Source: Massilia phyllostachyos
GTDB lineage: Bacteria > Pseudomonadota > Gammaproteobacteria > Burkholderiales > Burkholderiaceae_D
DNA: 64,000 nt
Assembly (NCBI RefSeq): GCF_021044825.1
Contig: NZ_JAJNOC010000006.1
Coordinates: 186,001-250,000 of the forward strand
Direction: 5' to 3'
Of this stretch, positions 48,721 through 57,708 are shown piece after piece. The notes beneath the pieces were generated by a model that was not told the DNA's origin, did no database searches, and worked only from the letters and a program-made list of their open reading frames with translations. Each line of letters starts with the position of its first letter. Positions within the stretch are counted from its first letter, which is position 1. The translations under genes and the position numbers were made by a program.

Positions 48721-50145
48721 ATGGAAGCACGCACCCTGTACGACAAACTCTGGGACGAGCACCTCGTGCGGCAGGAGCCCGACGGCACCGCCCAGCTCTA
48801 CATCGACCGCCACCTGCTCTACGAAGTCACCAGCCCGCAGGCCTTCGCCGGCCTGGCGCAGGAGTCTCGCGTGTTGTGGCGGCCGCAATCGAGCCTGGCG
48901 ACGGTCGACCACAACGTGCCGACCAGCGGCCGTGCGCAAGGCATCGCCGATCCGCTCTCGCGCCTGCAGGTCGACACGCTGGGCGAGAACTGCCGCGCCC
49001 ACGGCATCGCCCAGTTCACCCTGCAGGACCGGCGCCAGGGCATCGTGCACGTGATCGGCCCTGAACAGGGCGCGACGCTCCCCGGCATGACGGTGGTCTG
49101 CGGCGACTCGCACACCAGCACCCACGGCGCCTTCGGCGCGCTGGCCTTCGGCATCGGCACCTCGGAGGTCGAGCACGTGCTGGCGACCCAGACCCTGCTC
49201 ATGAAAAAAAGCGGCAACCTGCTGGTGCGCCTGGAAGGCGCGCTGCCGCCGGGCTGCGGTCCCAAGGACGCGATCCTGCAGGTGATCCGCACCGTGGGCG
49301 CGGACGGCGGCGCCGGGATGACGGCCGAATTCGCGGGGCCGGTGGTCGCAAGCATGTCGATGGAGGGCCGTATGACGATGTGCAATATGGCGATCGAGAT
49401 GGGCGCCCGCGCCGGTGTGGTGGCGGTGGACGAGACCACCCTCGCCTACCTTGCGGGACGGCCTTCGGCGCCGGTGGGTGAAGAGTGGGATGCGGCTGCT
49501 TCCTACTGGCGCACACTGGTCTCCGATGTGGGCGCCCGTTTCGACCGGGTCGTCACCATCGACTGTTCCAGCCTGCGGCCGCAGATCACCTGGGGCACCA
49601 CGCCGGCGATGGGCGGCGACATCGAGTCGATCGTGCCCGACCCCGCATGCGAGATCGATGCGGGCCGCCGCGCCGCCGCGCAGCGCGCGCTCGACTACAT
49701 GGATTTGACGCCTGGCCAGCGGCTCGCCGACATCGTCTTCGACCGGGTCTTCATCGGCTCCTGCACCAACAGCCGCATCGAAGACCTGCGCGAAGCGGCC
49801 GCCATCGTGCGGCGCATGGGTGGACGGGTCGCGCCGACCATCAAACAGGCGCTGGTGGTGCCGGGCTCCGGCCTGGTAAAGGAACAGGCCGAGCGCGAAG
49901 GGCTGGACGCCGTCTTCCGCGCGGCCGGCTTCGACTGGCGCGAGCCGGGCTGCTCGATGTGCCTGGCGATGAACGAGGACCGCCTCGCGCCCGGCGAGCG
50001 TTGCGCCTCGACCTCGAACCGCAACTTCGAGGGCCGCCAGGGCGCCGGCGGACGCACCCACCTGATGAGCCCAGCGATGGCCGCCGCCGCCGCGCTGGCC
50101 GGCCACGCGGTGGACGTCGCCGCGCTCGATGATTCTGGAGCCTGA
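48721..50145 (+). CDS. LeuC-like dehydratase large subunit, probable maleate hydratase
   Basis: A 474-residue aconitase-superfamily subunit. The [4Fe-4S] ligands are Cys348 (GSCTNS), Cys411 and Cys414 (GCSMCLAMN), placed as in LeuC. The sequence is close to 3-isopropylmalate dehydratase ([39 protein letters not shown]), but there is no leuB here and the gene belongs to a gentisate cluster. LeuCD-like maleate hydratases (HbzIJ type) convert maleate to D-malate in gentisate pathways, which fits. ATG 48721 is preceded by GGAG. A second leuC for leucine synthesis cannot be excluded. Confidence 0.8.
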   Translation: MEARTLYDKLWDEHLVRQEPDGTAQLYIDRHLLYEVTSPQAFAGLAQESRVLWRPQSSLATVDHNVPTSGRAQGIADPLSRLQVDTLGENCRAHGIAQFTLQDRRQGIVHVIGPEQGATLPGMTVVCGDSHTSTHGAFGALAFGIGTSEVEHVLATQTLLMKKSGNLLVRLEGALPPGCGPKDAILQVIRTVGADGGAGMTAEFAGPVVASMSMEGRMTMCNMAIEMGARAGVVAVDETTLAYLAGRPSAPVGEEWDAAASYWRTLVSDVGARFDRVVTIDCSSLRPQITWGTTPAMGGDIESIVPDPACEIDAGRRAAAQRALDYMDLTPGQRLADIVFDRVFIGSCTNSRIEDLREAAAIVRRMGGRVAPTIKQALVVPGSGLVKEQAEREGLDAVFRAAGFDWREPGCSMCLAMNEDRLAPGERCASTSNRNFEGRQGAGGRTHLMSPAMAAAAALAGHAVDVAALDDSGA

Positions 50146-50147
50146 AC

Positions 50148-50798
50148 ATGCCCCCCTTCACCACCTTCACCGGCATCGTCGCGCCGCTGGACCGCGACGA
50201 CGTCGACACCGACGCCATCATCCCCAAGCAGTTCATGAAGTCGATCGCGCGCACCGGCTTCGGGCCGAACCTGTTCGATGCCTGGCGCTACCTCGACGTC
50301 GGCGAACCCGGCATGGACAACACGGCGCGCCCGAAGAATCCGGACTTCGTGCTGAACGACCCGCGCTATGCGGGAGCATCGATCCTGCTGGCGCGCCGCA
50401 ACTTCGGCTGCGGCAGCTCGCGCGAGCACGCGCCCTGGGCGCTGCTGCAGGCCGGCTTCAAGGTCATCATTGCCAGCAGCTTCGCCGATATCTTCATGGG
50501 AAACTGCAGCAAGAACGGCATCCTCGCGATCGCGCTGGGCGACGGCGCCGTCGACGGCCTGTTCGCGCGCGCCGGCTTCGAGGCGCCGCTGTCCTTGCGC
50601 GTCGACCTGGAACAGCAGTGCGTGAGCGGGGAAGACGGCCTGCGCCTGCCCTTCGCCATCTCTCCCTTCGTGAAAGCCAACCTGCTGGCCGGGAGCGACG
50701 ACATCGCCCTGAGCCTGGCGCACGCCGATGAAATAAAGGCCTTCGAGGAACGCCGGCATGCGCGCCAGCCCTGGCTGGCGCGCCCGCTGCACGTCTAA
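50148..50798 (+). CDS. LeuD-like dehydratase small subunit, probable maleate hydratase
   Basis: A 216-residue swivel-domain subunit. Family marks are [34 protein letters not shown] and [19 protein letters not shown]. It begins 2 nt after the large-subunit stop, so the two are made as a complex. The last 4 nt overlap the end of the convergent metallo-hydrolase gene. The maleate assignment comes from the neighbouring gentisate genes, not from a residue I can point to. Confidence 0.82.
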   Translation: MPPFTTFTGIVAPLDRDDVDTDAIIPKQFMKSIARTGFGPNLFDAWRYLDVGEPGMDNTARPKNPDFVLNDPRYAGASILLARRNFGCGSSREHAPWALLQAGFKVIIASSFADIFMGNCSKNGILAIALGDGAVDGLFARAGFEAPLSLRVDLEQQCVSGEDGLRLPFAISPFVKANLLAGSDDIALSLAHADEIKAFEERRHARQPWLARPLHV

Positions 50799-52009
50799 AC
50801 CGATGGGCGCAGCGGTGTCGCCAGCTTGACGATGTCGCCTTCGCTGGCGTTGTCCGTCACCGCCACATAGAAGCGCTCGCCGCCCGGCGGGACCCGCACC
50901 ACGACGTGCCCGTCATGGCTCAGCATGCGCCGCGCCAGGCGGCCGTTGGCCAGCAGGTTCTCGCGCATCATCGTGGTCGCCAGCACCTCGCGGGTGCCCG
51001 GATAGAGGCGCTCGCTGAACATGCGTTCCAGCTGCAGCATGTCCGGATGGGCGATGTGCCAGGACGGGATCACCCACACCTTGGGACGCAGGCTGCGCAC
51101 GATGTCGCCGTCCAGGCCGTCGAACATGCCGTGGTGGTCGGCGGTGGCGACCGTCACCGGCCCCGCCGCGCGCGCCGCCGGGCCGAGCACGTCCTGCCAG
51201 GGCAAGGCGCCGTCGCTGGTGTAGCCGGTCAGGTCGCCGGCCGTGAAGTAGCCGAAGGGGCCGTAGCCGATGCGGATCGCGGCCGAGCACTGGTTCTCGT
51301 TCGGCCAGTCGGCGCGCGGCAGCGAGGCCAGGTCGGGAAAGAGCTTGCGGATGCCCTGCCCGGTCCACACCTCCCCGTTGGCGGCCACGTTGCGCACCTC
51401 GAAGGCGAACGGCGACTGGCGGTGGCCGCGCCCCGCGATCTGCTCCGCGCTGCCCACCCGGAAGCGCTCCACCGCCAGTCCCTTGCGCCGACGCGCTTCG
51501 ACGAATGCCAGGTAGTCATGCACGAAAGGCGCATCGATCCGCTGCGGATAGGCGTAGTCGGGATAGCCGCGGTCGATCAGCGTGCCGATCTCGATCTGCC
51601 CGGCGACGTCGCTCACACCGTCGGTGTGGTCGGGATGCAGGTGGGTGGCGAGCAGGTAGTCGAGCCGCCGCTCCAGCCCCGCGCGCCCCAGGTGGCGGGC
51701 AAGATAGCGGCCGATCCACTCGCCGGGGCGGCGGCTGGCGTCCGGACGCGGCGCCACTGACACGTCCAGGCCATTCTGCGAGGCGCCCGCGTCGACCAGC
51801 AGGCTGCTGCCGTCGGGGAGAATCACGAAGGTCGCGTTGCCGCGGCCGGTCGCGATGTGGTGGATGTCGAGCCAGCCGGGCTGCCAGGGCGCCAGCGCCT
51901 GGCCGGGCCGATCCGGCGCGCCATCCGCGTTGCCGGCCCTCGCCAGGCGCGCCGCCGGCAGCGCCAGCAACATTGCCAGCAGTCGGCGGCGCTTCGCATG
52001 CGGCGCCAT
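50795..52009 (-). CDS. Exported metallo-beta-lactamase-fold hydrolase (ComEC-like MBL domain)
   Basis: A 404-residue protein with a basic signal-like N-terminus ([20 protein letters not shown]) and an MBL fold: [17 protein letters not shown], the zinc motif [10 protein letters not shown], and later [11 protein letters not shown] and [11 protein letters not shown]. The layout resembles the MBL domain of ComEC-type proteins. The substrate is unknown. Its ATG overlaps the stop of the TonB receptor gene (TGATG at 52007-52011), so receptor and hydrolase are translationally coupled and probably handle the same compound in the periplasm. Confidence 0.82.
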   Translation of the reverse strand: MAPHAKRRRLLAMLLALPAARLARAGNADGAPDRPGQALAPWQPGWLDIHHIATGRGNATFVILPDGSSLLVDAGASQNGLDVSVAPRPDASRRPGEWIGRYLARHLGRAGLERRLDYLLATHLHPDHTDGVSDVAGQIEIGTLIDRGYPDYAYPQRIDAPFVHDYLAFVEARRRKGLAVERFRVGSAEQIAGRGHRQSPFAFEVRNVAANGEVWTGQGIRKLFPDLASLPRADWPNENQCSAAIRIGYGPFGYFTAGDLTGYTSDGALPWQDVLGPAARAAGPVTVATADHHGMFDGLDGDIVRSLRPKVWVIPSWHIAHPDMLQLERMFSERLYPGTREVLATTMMRENLLANGRLARRMLSHDGHVVVRVPPGGERFYVAVTDNASEGDIVKLATPLRPSV

Positions 52010-54360
52010 CAGAAGCGCCCCGTCAGGCTGAGACCAAAGGTGCGCGGCTCGCCCGCGTAGCGCGCGCGCACCACCTGGGTCGAGCGGGTCAGCAGATACG
52101 TGGTGTCGTTCGCGTTCTTGATCCAGGCCAGCAGGCGCCAGCTGCGGTCGGGCGACTCGACGCCGGCCGACATATTGGCCAGGCCGTAGGCCGGCAGTTG
52201 CAGGTTCGGATCGTTGGCCGCGCCGGTGTTGTAGCTATCCTTCCAGGCATAGCTGGCGGCGCCGACGAGGTGGCCGAAGGAGACCGGGTAGCTCAGGTTG
52301 GCCGCGACGCCGGCCTGGCGCCGCGGCGCGTTCGACAGCGGGTTGCCGGTGTTGTTGACGGTGGCGACGGCGAATCGGTCGTAGCGGCCGTCAAGCCAGG
52401 CGGCGCTCGCCAACAGGTCGAGCCAGCTGGCGGCCTTGTAGGCCAGTTCCACTTCGCTGCCGTCGACGCTGGCGCGGCCGGCGTTCACGATGGTGAGGAT
52501 GCCGGTCAGGGTATTGTTGACCAGTTCCTGCTTGTCGCGGTACTTCATCCGGAACAGCGAAGCGTTCAGGCGCAGGCGGTTCTGCAGCCACTGCGATTTC
52601 AGGCCGAGCTCGAAGTTGTTGACGGTTTCCGGATCGAAGGGGGTGCGGAAGGCGGCGCTGCTCGACGCGTCGGCGTTGTAGCCGCCGCTGGTGAAGCCGC
52701 GGGTCGCGCTCAGGTAGGCCAGCAGGCCGGTGCGCGGCGTCCAGCCCAGCACCACGCGCGGTGTGACTTCGCTCCATTCATGCGAGAGACCCTGCACACT
52801 GAACGAGGCCGTGGGGCGCAGCTGGTCGGTGCGCACCAGCGAGGCGCGCTTGCGGTCGCGCGTGTAGCGCGCGCCCATGGTCAGGTCCAAGCGCGGCGCC
52901 AGGTGCAGCACGCCGTCGGCGAACACGGCGACGCTGCGGCTGTCGACCGTCTGCTCGGCCAGGGTCGCGCTGGTCAGCGCCCCGGTCCTGGCGGCCAGGC
53001 CGCGCGTGCCGAGCTGGCGCGCGCCGTCTTCGTCGGCGTAATACAGGCCGGCCACGAAGTCGCCGCGCGCCCAGCGCGGACTGGCGTAGCGCAGCTCCTG
53101 CGAGATGGTCCTGACCTGGTCGGCGTCGCGCGTGAGGCTCTGGCTGCCGCTGGTGAGGAAGGTGTAGCTGGCCCCGACGCCGGAATAATCCTCGCCCGAT
53201 TGCGACTTGCGCCAGGCGCTGATCGAGGTCAGTTCACCGGCGGGCAGGCGCAATACCAGCTTGGCCGAGGCGCCCGAGATGATGCGCGCGAAACGCTGTT
53301 CGACGCCCAGCTCCGAGGTGCGCACGTCGCCGTCGGCGCCCAGGGTGTCGGACGAGAGCGTGCGGCCGCCGTTGCGGTCGTCGCTGTAGTCGGCGCTGAT
53401 GGTGGCGTCGAGATTGGACGCCACGCGCACGAAGGCCTGGGCGCGGAAGTTCTGGCTGTCGATGTCGTCCTGCTCGGCCCCGCTCAAGCGGTCGCGCCCC
53501 AGGCCGTCGCGCCGGCGCACCGAGGTCGAGAGCTTCAGCGCGGCCCCCTCGCCCAGCGGCGCGTTGACCAGGCCGCGCAGCTGGCGCTCGCCATGGTTGC
53601 CGGCGATGACTTCGGCCTCGGCGGCGAATCCGGCGGGGTCCGGCTGGCGGGTGTTGATCACGATGGCGCCGCCGGTGACGTTGCGGCCGAACAGGGTGCC
53701 CTGCGGCCCCTTCAGGACGGCGATCGACTCGAGGTCGAACAGCTCGAAGCTGGCGGCGCTGTTGCGCGGGATGAAGACGTCGTCGACGAAGATCCCGACC
53801 GGCTTGTTGACGCCGATCTGCGAGAAGGTGTTGCTGATGCCGCGGATGGCGATGGTCGGATTGGCCTGGCTGAAGGCCGAGACCAGCAGGCCGGGCGTGA
53901 GCCGGGCCAGGTCTTGCAATCCCTGCACGCGGTGCACGTCGAGCGACTTGGCCGACAGCGCCGTCATCGCGATCGGCACCGCCTGCGCCGACTGGCTGCG
54001 CTTCTGCGCGGTCACCGTGACCGTGTTGAGTTCCGTTTCGGCGGCGGCGGCGGGGGCGCCGGCGGGCGCGTCGCGAAAGACCAGCACCGCGCCGGCGCCG
54101 TCGCGGCGCACTGACAGGCCGGTGCCCGCCAGCAGCGCTTCGAGGGCGCGCGCGGCGTCCATGGTGCCGCGGGCGCCGGGGCTGGTGCGCGCGCGCACGT
54201 CCTCGGCGCGGTAGAGCAGCTGCACGCCGGTCTGGGCCGCGTACTGATCGAGCGCGATTTTCAGTTCGCCGGCCGGAATGTCCAGGGTCGCGTTCTGGGC
54301 ATGCAGCGCGCCGCAGAACAGCAGGAGGGGCAGGGCCCCGCTCAGTTTTGGAATCGCCAT
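52009..54360 (-). CDS. TonB-dependent receptor with STN signalling domain
   Basis: A 783-residue outer-membrane receptor starting at the ATG 54358-54360, with a signal peptide ending near ALHAQ. Residues about 23-95 form an STN domain (LDIPAGELKIALDQYAAQTG, VQLLYRAEDVRARTSPGARG), as in FecA-type transducers. The plug follows (NTVTVTAQKRSQSAQAVPIA, VLKGPQGTLFGRNVTGGAI), and the barrel ends GLSLTGRF with the terminal Phe. The plug style resembles receptors for varied nutrients, so the ligand need not be a siderophore. It has its own promoter-like element at 54406-54435. Confidence 0.93.
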   Translation of the reverse strand: MAIPKLSGALPLLLFCGALHAQNATLDIPAGELKIALDQYAAQTGVQLLYRAEDVRARTSPGARGTMDAARALEALLAGTGLSVRRDGAGAVLVFRDAPAGAPAAAAETELNTVTVTAQKRSQSAQAVPIAMTALSAKSLDVHRVQGLQDLARLTPGLLVSAFSQANPTIAIRGISNTFSQIGVNKPVGIFVDDVFIPRNSAASFELFDLESIAVLKGPQGTLFGRNVTGGAIVINTRQPDPAGFAAEAEVIAGNHGERQLRGLVNAPLGEGAALKLSTSVRRRDGLGRDRLSGAEQDDIDSQNFRAQAFVRVASNLDATISADYSDDRNGGRTLSSDTLGADGDVRTSELGVEQRFARIISGASAKLVLRLPAGELTSISAWRKSQSGEDYSGVGASYTFLTSGSQSLTRDADQVRTISQELRYASPRWARGDFVAGLYYADEDGARQLGTRGLAARTGALTSATLAEQTVDSRSVAVFADGVLHLAPRLDLTMGARYTRDRKRASLVRTDQLRPTASFSVQGLSHEWSEVTPRVVLGWTPRTGLLAYLSATRGFTSGGYNADASSSAAFRTPFDPETVNNFELGLKSQWLQNRLRLNASLFRMKYRDKQELVNNTLTGILTIVNAGRASVDGSEVELAYKAASWLDLLASAAWLDGRYDRFAVATVNNTGNPLSNAPRRQAGVAANLSYPVSFGHLVGAASYAWKDSYNTGAANDPNLQLPAYGLANMSAGVESPDRSWRLLAWIKNANDTTYLLTRSTQVVRARYAGEPRTFGLSLTGRF

Positions 54361-54405
54361 CGTGTGTGTATCCTTGCGTGTTGGAGGAATGGTGCTGCTT
54401 CCCTC

Positions 54406-54435
54406 TAAGACGCGCGGCCGCGGAAAATCCGGTAT
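54406..54435 (-). promoter_or_regulatory. Putative ECF promoter of the TonB receptor gene
   Basis: Read on the minus strand: ATACCGGATTTTC, ten bases, then CGTCTTA, 46 bp before the receptor ATG. The 13-base block, the 10-base spacing and the CGTCT are repeated exactly upstream of the sigma-factor gene (55959-55986). The layout, ATACCG with 17 bp to CGTCT, fits ECF sigma promoters. Confidence 0.75.
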
Positions 54436-54440
54436 GCCGG

Positions 54441-55391
54441 TCAACGAGAGATGACGATATCCTTGCCGCGGCGTTCCGACTTCAAGCCGAAGCCTTGCTC
54501 CAGCAGGCGCACGAAGCCATCCACATTGGTGGGCGCGAAGCTGCCGCCGACGACAATCCGCGCCGCCGGCCCGGTGACGACGAGCCGGCGCTCGTTGTAG
54601 CGGTTGAATTCCGCGGCGGCGTCGGCGAGGCTGGCCTGGTCGAACACGATGCGCCCTTCGCGCCAGGCCATGCGCTTGTCCAGCGCGGCGGCATCGAAAG
54701 CTGAGCGCACGATGCGTCCGTCCTGCGCGAGCGCTTCCTGATTACGCGCGAGTTCGACCGAGGCGCCGCGTTCGCTGACCCTGACACGTCCCTGCTCCAC
54801 CAGCACCCGCACCCGGCCGTCTTCGCGGCGCACGGTGAAACGGGTCCCCAGCACGGTGATGCGGCTGGCGCCGGCCTCGATGACGAAGGGAGACGCCGGA
54901 TCGTGGGCGACGTCAAAGTAGGCTTCGCCGTCGTCGAGCCAGACGTGGCGCCCCTGCCCTTTGGCCGCGCGCAGGCGGGTGCCGGTGTTGAGCGTGACGC
55001 GCGAGCCGTCGGCCAGGGCGACGATGCGGTTCTCGCCGATGCGGGTGGCGTAGCGCTCGACGGGCTCTCCGCGCTCGCCCGTCAGGGGCGCCAGCCAGGC
55101 GCCGAGCGCCACCGCGAGCAGCACGCCGGCCGCGATCCGCCAGGTCGAAAAACGCGGCAGGGCCGCACGCGCGGCCGGTGTCACGGCGTCCTGTCCGCGC
55201 AGGCCGTCCGCTGTACGCCAGGCGGCGTGCAGGCGCAGCCAGGCGACCCGATGGCGCGTGTCGGCGCGCAGCCAGTCCTCGCGCTCGCGTTCCAGTTTGG
55301 GGTTCCAGTCCGCCGCATCCTCGCGCGCCAGCCAGCGCGCCGCCGCTTCTTCGATTGTCTCCGCAGCGCTGTTCTTGTCGTTCATTCTCAT
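54441..55391 (-). CDS. FecR-like anti-sigma/signal transducer
   Basis: A 316-residue inner-membrane regulator. The cytoplasmic N-terminus has a DUF4880-like part (EEAAARWLAREDAADWNPKL), one transmembrane helix lies near residues 85-104 (IAAGVLLAVALGAWLAPL), and the periplasmic FecR domain follows (IVALADGSRVTLNTGTRLRA, VWLDDGEAYFDVAHDPASPF). It should read the STN domain of the receptor and control the adjacent sigma factor. It overlaps fecI by ATGA (55388-55391). Confidence 0.92.
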   Translation of the reverse strand: MRMNDKNSAAETIEEAAARWLAREDAADWNPKLEREREDWLRADTRHRVAWLRLHAAWRTADGLRGQDAVTPAARAALPRFSTWRIAAGVLLAVALGAWLAPLTGERGEPVERYATRIGENRIVALADGSRVTLNTGTRLRAAKGQGRHVWLDDGEAYFDVAHDPASPFVIEAGASRITVLGTRFTVRREDGRVRVLVEQGRVRVSERGASVELARNQEALAQDGRIVRSAFDAAALDKRMAWREGRIVFDQASLADAAAEFNRYNERRLVVTGPAARIVVGGSFAPTNVDGFVRLLEQGFGLKSERRGKDIVISR

Positions 55392-55945
55392 GTGCCTCGT
55401 TTGCGCAGCTTGCGTTCCAGCCTCGCGATTCCCGCGCCCAGGCCGCGGGCGAACAGTGCATCGGCGAGGCTGCGCATGCCCTTCGCGATCTGCTTTTCCA
55501 CGGTGTCCTCGGCGATGCCCATCTCGGCCGCCACCTCGCGCTGCGACAGGCCGTCGACCTTGCGCAGCATGACCACTTCGCGGCAGCGCGGCGGCAGAGC
55601 CTCCAGCGCCTCGACCAGCACGCCGAGTTCGCGCCTGCCGCTCACATGGCGCTCGGGCGTGAGCTCGTCGGTCGCCAGGTCGTCGAGTTCGGCATAGGCG
55701 TCGATCGCCACCACCTGGCTCTTGCGGGCGCGGTCGATCAGCAGGTTGCGCGCGGTGGCCATCACGAAGGGCGCGGCGCGTTCGGGCAGCCCGGCGCGCG
55801 CCGCATCGTACACGCGTGCGTAGACTTCCTGCCGCAGGTCGGCCCATTCGCCGGCGTCGCGCCAGTTATGTCTGAGGTAGCGCATCAGGGCGGGCTCGAC
55901 GGCGAGCACTTCGCGGATGAACCAGTCGTCCAGGTCGTTGGGCAT
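55388..55945 (-). CDS. ECF sigma factor (FecI family)
   Basis: A 185-residue sigma-70 family protein. Region 2 is seen in LMRYLRHNWRDAGEWADLRQ, EVYARVYDAA and NLLIDRARKSQV, region 4 in ALEALPPRCREVVMLRKVDG then LSQREVAAEMGIAEDTVEKQ. With FecR and the STN-containing receptor it forms a cell-surface signalling cascade. The promoter-like element 14 bp upstream of its ATG is also found before the receptor gene, suggesting autoregulation. Confidence 0.93.
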   Translation of the reverse strand: MPNDLDDWFIREVLAVEPALMRYLRHNWRDAGEWADLRQEVYARVYDAARAGLPERAAPFVMATARNLLIDRARKSQVVAIDAYAELDDLATDELTPERHVSGRRELGVLVEALEALPPRCREVVMLRKVDGLSQREVAAEMGIAEDTVEKQIAKGMRSLADALFARGLGAGIARLERKLRKRGT

Positions 55946-55958
55946 GTCTTGCGTGGAT

Positions 55959-55986
55959 AGACGAAGGGCGGACGAAAATCCGGTAT
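55959..55986 (-). promoter_or_regulatory. Putative ECF promoter of the sigma-factor gene
   Basis: Read on the minus strand: ATACCGGATTTTC, ten bases, then CGTCTAT. It is identical in layout to the element before the TonB receptor gene. The -10-like CGTCT lies only 14-18 bp before the ATG, so the leader would be very short. Confidence 0.72.
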
Positions 55987-56124
55987 TCGCGCAAAAAAAA
56001 GCGACGAGCTTATGCTGATCAGTGTATGTGACGTGGTAATGAACGGTTGAAAAATATTTCTTTCAAAAAAATATAAGCGCTTATAAAATTGACTTGCCGA
56101 TTACTTGATCACTTAGGAGACACC

Positions 56125-56979
56125 ATGGATAACGCCGCTATCTCGTCCGCCATGCCAGCCGCAACCGATAAAGGCATTACCCGCTTTACGCTGGTACGCA
56201 TCCTGCTCGCCCTGCTCGCCGTCTGCGTGCCGGTCGGCCTGCTGCTGGTGCTCACCCAGCAGATCCCCGACAAGGCGCTGCGCGCCTATTGGCCGGCGCT
56301 GCTCGCGGCCCTGGTCAGCTATAGCGGCTATGCCTTCTACGTGCGCCGCATCGAAGCGCGCGCGCCGGCGGAACTGGGCCGGCCGTTCGTGCGCGAACTG
56401 GGCGCCGGGATGGCGCTGGGCGCGGTCCTGTTCCTGGCTGTCCTCGGCATGCTCGCAGCGACCGGCATGTATCGCTTCACCGGGACCGGCGACTGGGCGG
56501 TGCTGCTGAAATCGGCGACCGAAATGGTGTTTGTCGCGGTGGTGGAAGAGATCCTGTTCCGCGGCGTGCTGTTCCGCCTGCCCGAGCGCTCGCTGGGCAG
56601 CTGGACCGCGCTCGCCGTATCTGGTGTAATCTTCGCGCTGGCCCACATCCCGAACGAGAACGTGACATTCATCGCCGTCGCCAACACCGCCGTCGCCGGC
56701 CTGCTGTTCGCCGCCGCCTACCTCGCCACGCGCCGCCTGTGGCTGCCGATCGGCATGCACTTCGCCTGGAATTTCGTCTCCGATGGCTTGTTCTCGCTGC
56801 CGACCTCGGGCCACCCGGCGCGCGGCCTGCTGCAGGGCGGGCTGACCGGCCCGGAATGGCTGACCGGCGGCGCCTACGGCCTGGAAGCCTCGCTGCTCAC
56901 CTTCATCGTGATGGGCATCGCGACCGTCCTGCTGCTGCGCCGTGCGCTCCGCGCCGGCCATATCCTGCCGCGTCCATGA
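56125..56979 (+). CDS. CPBP family intramembrane metalloprotease
   Basis: A 284-residue membrane protein with about seven helices. The ABI/CPBP motifs are VVEEILFRGVLFR (EExxxR) and VIFALAHIP, with the second His in MHFAWNFVSDG. The family includes Rce1-like proteases and bacteriocin-immunity or processing proteins. I use the ATG at 56125, preceded by AGGAG. The stop overlaps the MarR gene by ATGA, so enzyme and regulator are coupled. Confidence 0.9.
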   Translation: MDNAAISSAMPAATDKGITRFTLVRILLALLAVCVPVGLLLVLTQQIPDKALRAYWPALLAALVSYSGYAFYVRRIEARAPAELGRPFVRELGAGMALGAVLFLAVLGMLAATGMYRFTGTGDWAVLLKSATEMVFVAVVEEILFRGVLFRLPERSLGSWTALAVSGVIFALAHIPNENVTFIAVANTAVAGLLFAAAYLATRRLWLPIGMHFAWNFVSDGLFSLPTSGHPARGLLQGGLTGPEWLTGGAYGLEASLLTFIVMGIATVLLLRRALRAGHILPRP

Positions 56980-57503
56980 CTCAGTTGAAGCCGGGACTGG
57001 GCACCCAATTGCGCCACCTGATCGAACTGCTCGACGGCGCGGTCGAAGCGTCCTACGTGGAAGCGGGGCTCAACTACCGGCCGCGCTACACGCCCGTGAT
57101 GCGCGCGCTGTCGACCGTCGATGCGCTCACCATCGGCGAGATCGCCGCGCAGGCCGGCATCACCCAGCCGGCCGCGACGCAGACCGTGGCGGTGATGGTG
57201 AAGGAAGGCTTGCTCGTCACCTCCGCCGGCAAGCAGGACGGGCGCCAGAAGATGGTGCGGCTGAGCGATGCGGGACGGGAGATGCTGCCGCGCCTGCAGC
57301 AGTGCTGGAAGGCGACGGCCCTCGCCGCGGCGGGCCTCGATGCGCAGCTGCCCTACCCGCTGTCGCAGACGCTGGCCAATGCGATCGCGGCGCTGCAGGA
57401 AGAATCGTTCGGTGAACGCATCCGGACCGCGCGCGTGAAGCTCACGCAGGACGCCGGCGTTTACGAGCCGGAACCGGCAAGACAATCGGAGGAAGACAGA
57501 TGA
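56976..57503 (+). CDS. MarR-family transcriptional regulator
   Basis: A 175-residue winged-helix protein. The DNA-binding part reads LTIGEIAAQAGITQPAATQT then VAVMVKEGLLVTSAGKQDGR, with the wing in QKMVRLSDAGREML. It overlaps the CPBP gene by ATGA upstream and a short truncated ORF by ATGA downstream, so it sat in the middle of a tightly packed operon. Target genes are not evident. Confidence 0.87.
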   Translation: MTQLKPGLGTQLRHLIELLDGAVEASYVEAGLNYRPRYTPVMRALSTVDALTIGEIAAQAGITQPAATQTVAVMVKEGLLVTSAGKQDGRQKMVRLSDAGREMLPRLQQCWKATALAAAGLDAQLPYPLSQTLANAIAALQEESFGERIRTARVKLTQDAGVYEPEPARQSEEDR

Positions 57504-57586
57504 TCAAGCTCTATCGGTTCTCGCAAGCCTTGAAAGAACACTGGGAAACCTGGGAGGACGGCGACGGGAACCATACGGTGCACTAG
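57500..57586 (+). pseudogene. Truncated 28-codon remnant after the MarR gene
   Basis: The ATG overlaps the MarR stop (ATGA, 57500-57503) and opens MIKLYRFSQALKEHWETWED then GDGNHTVH before a TAG at 57584-57586. The peptide looks like the start of a longer soluble protein cut by a premature stop. The sequence that follows (57587-57708) shows no convincing continuation. The original function is unknown. Confidence 0.5.
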
Positions 57587-57708
57587 GGCGTGCGTCTACG
57601 TTGGAGTAGCCTGGCAGCCGTCGCGGAAGGCAGGTGACTTTCCGCGTACATGATGCCTCGCGCGCAGTGCTAGAGTAGCGGAATATCCAGCGCAGCGAGC
57701 ACCGCACC

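Noticed and set aside
47980..50106. A 708-codon minus-strand frame that includes the TetR gene
   Set aside because: Only the last 220 codons are protein-like; the upstream part is antisense to the LeuC-like gene. I therefore start TetR at 48642.
48721..50798. Leucine biosynthesis leuC/leuD
   Set aside because: Sequence similarity is strong, but there is no leuB or other leucine gene, and the pair sits in a gentisate cluster with the same operator motif. Maleate hydratase is the better reading, though not proven.
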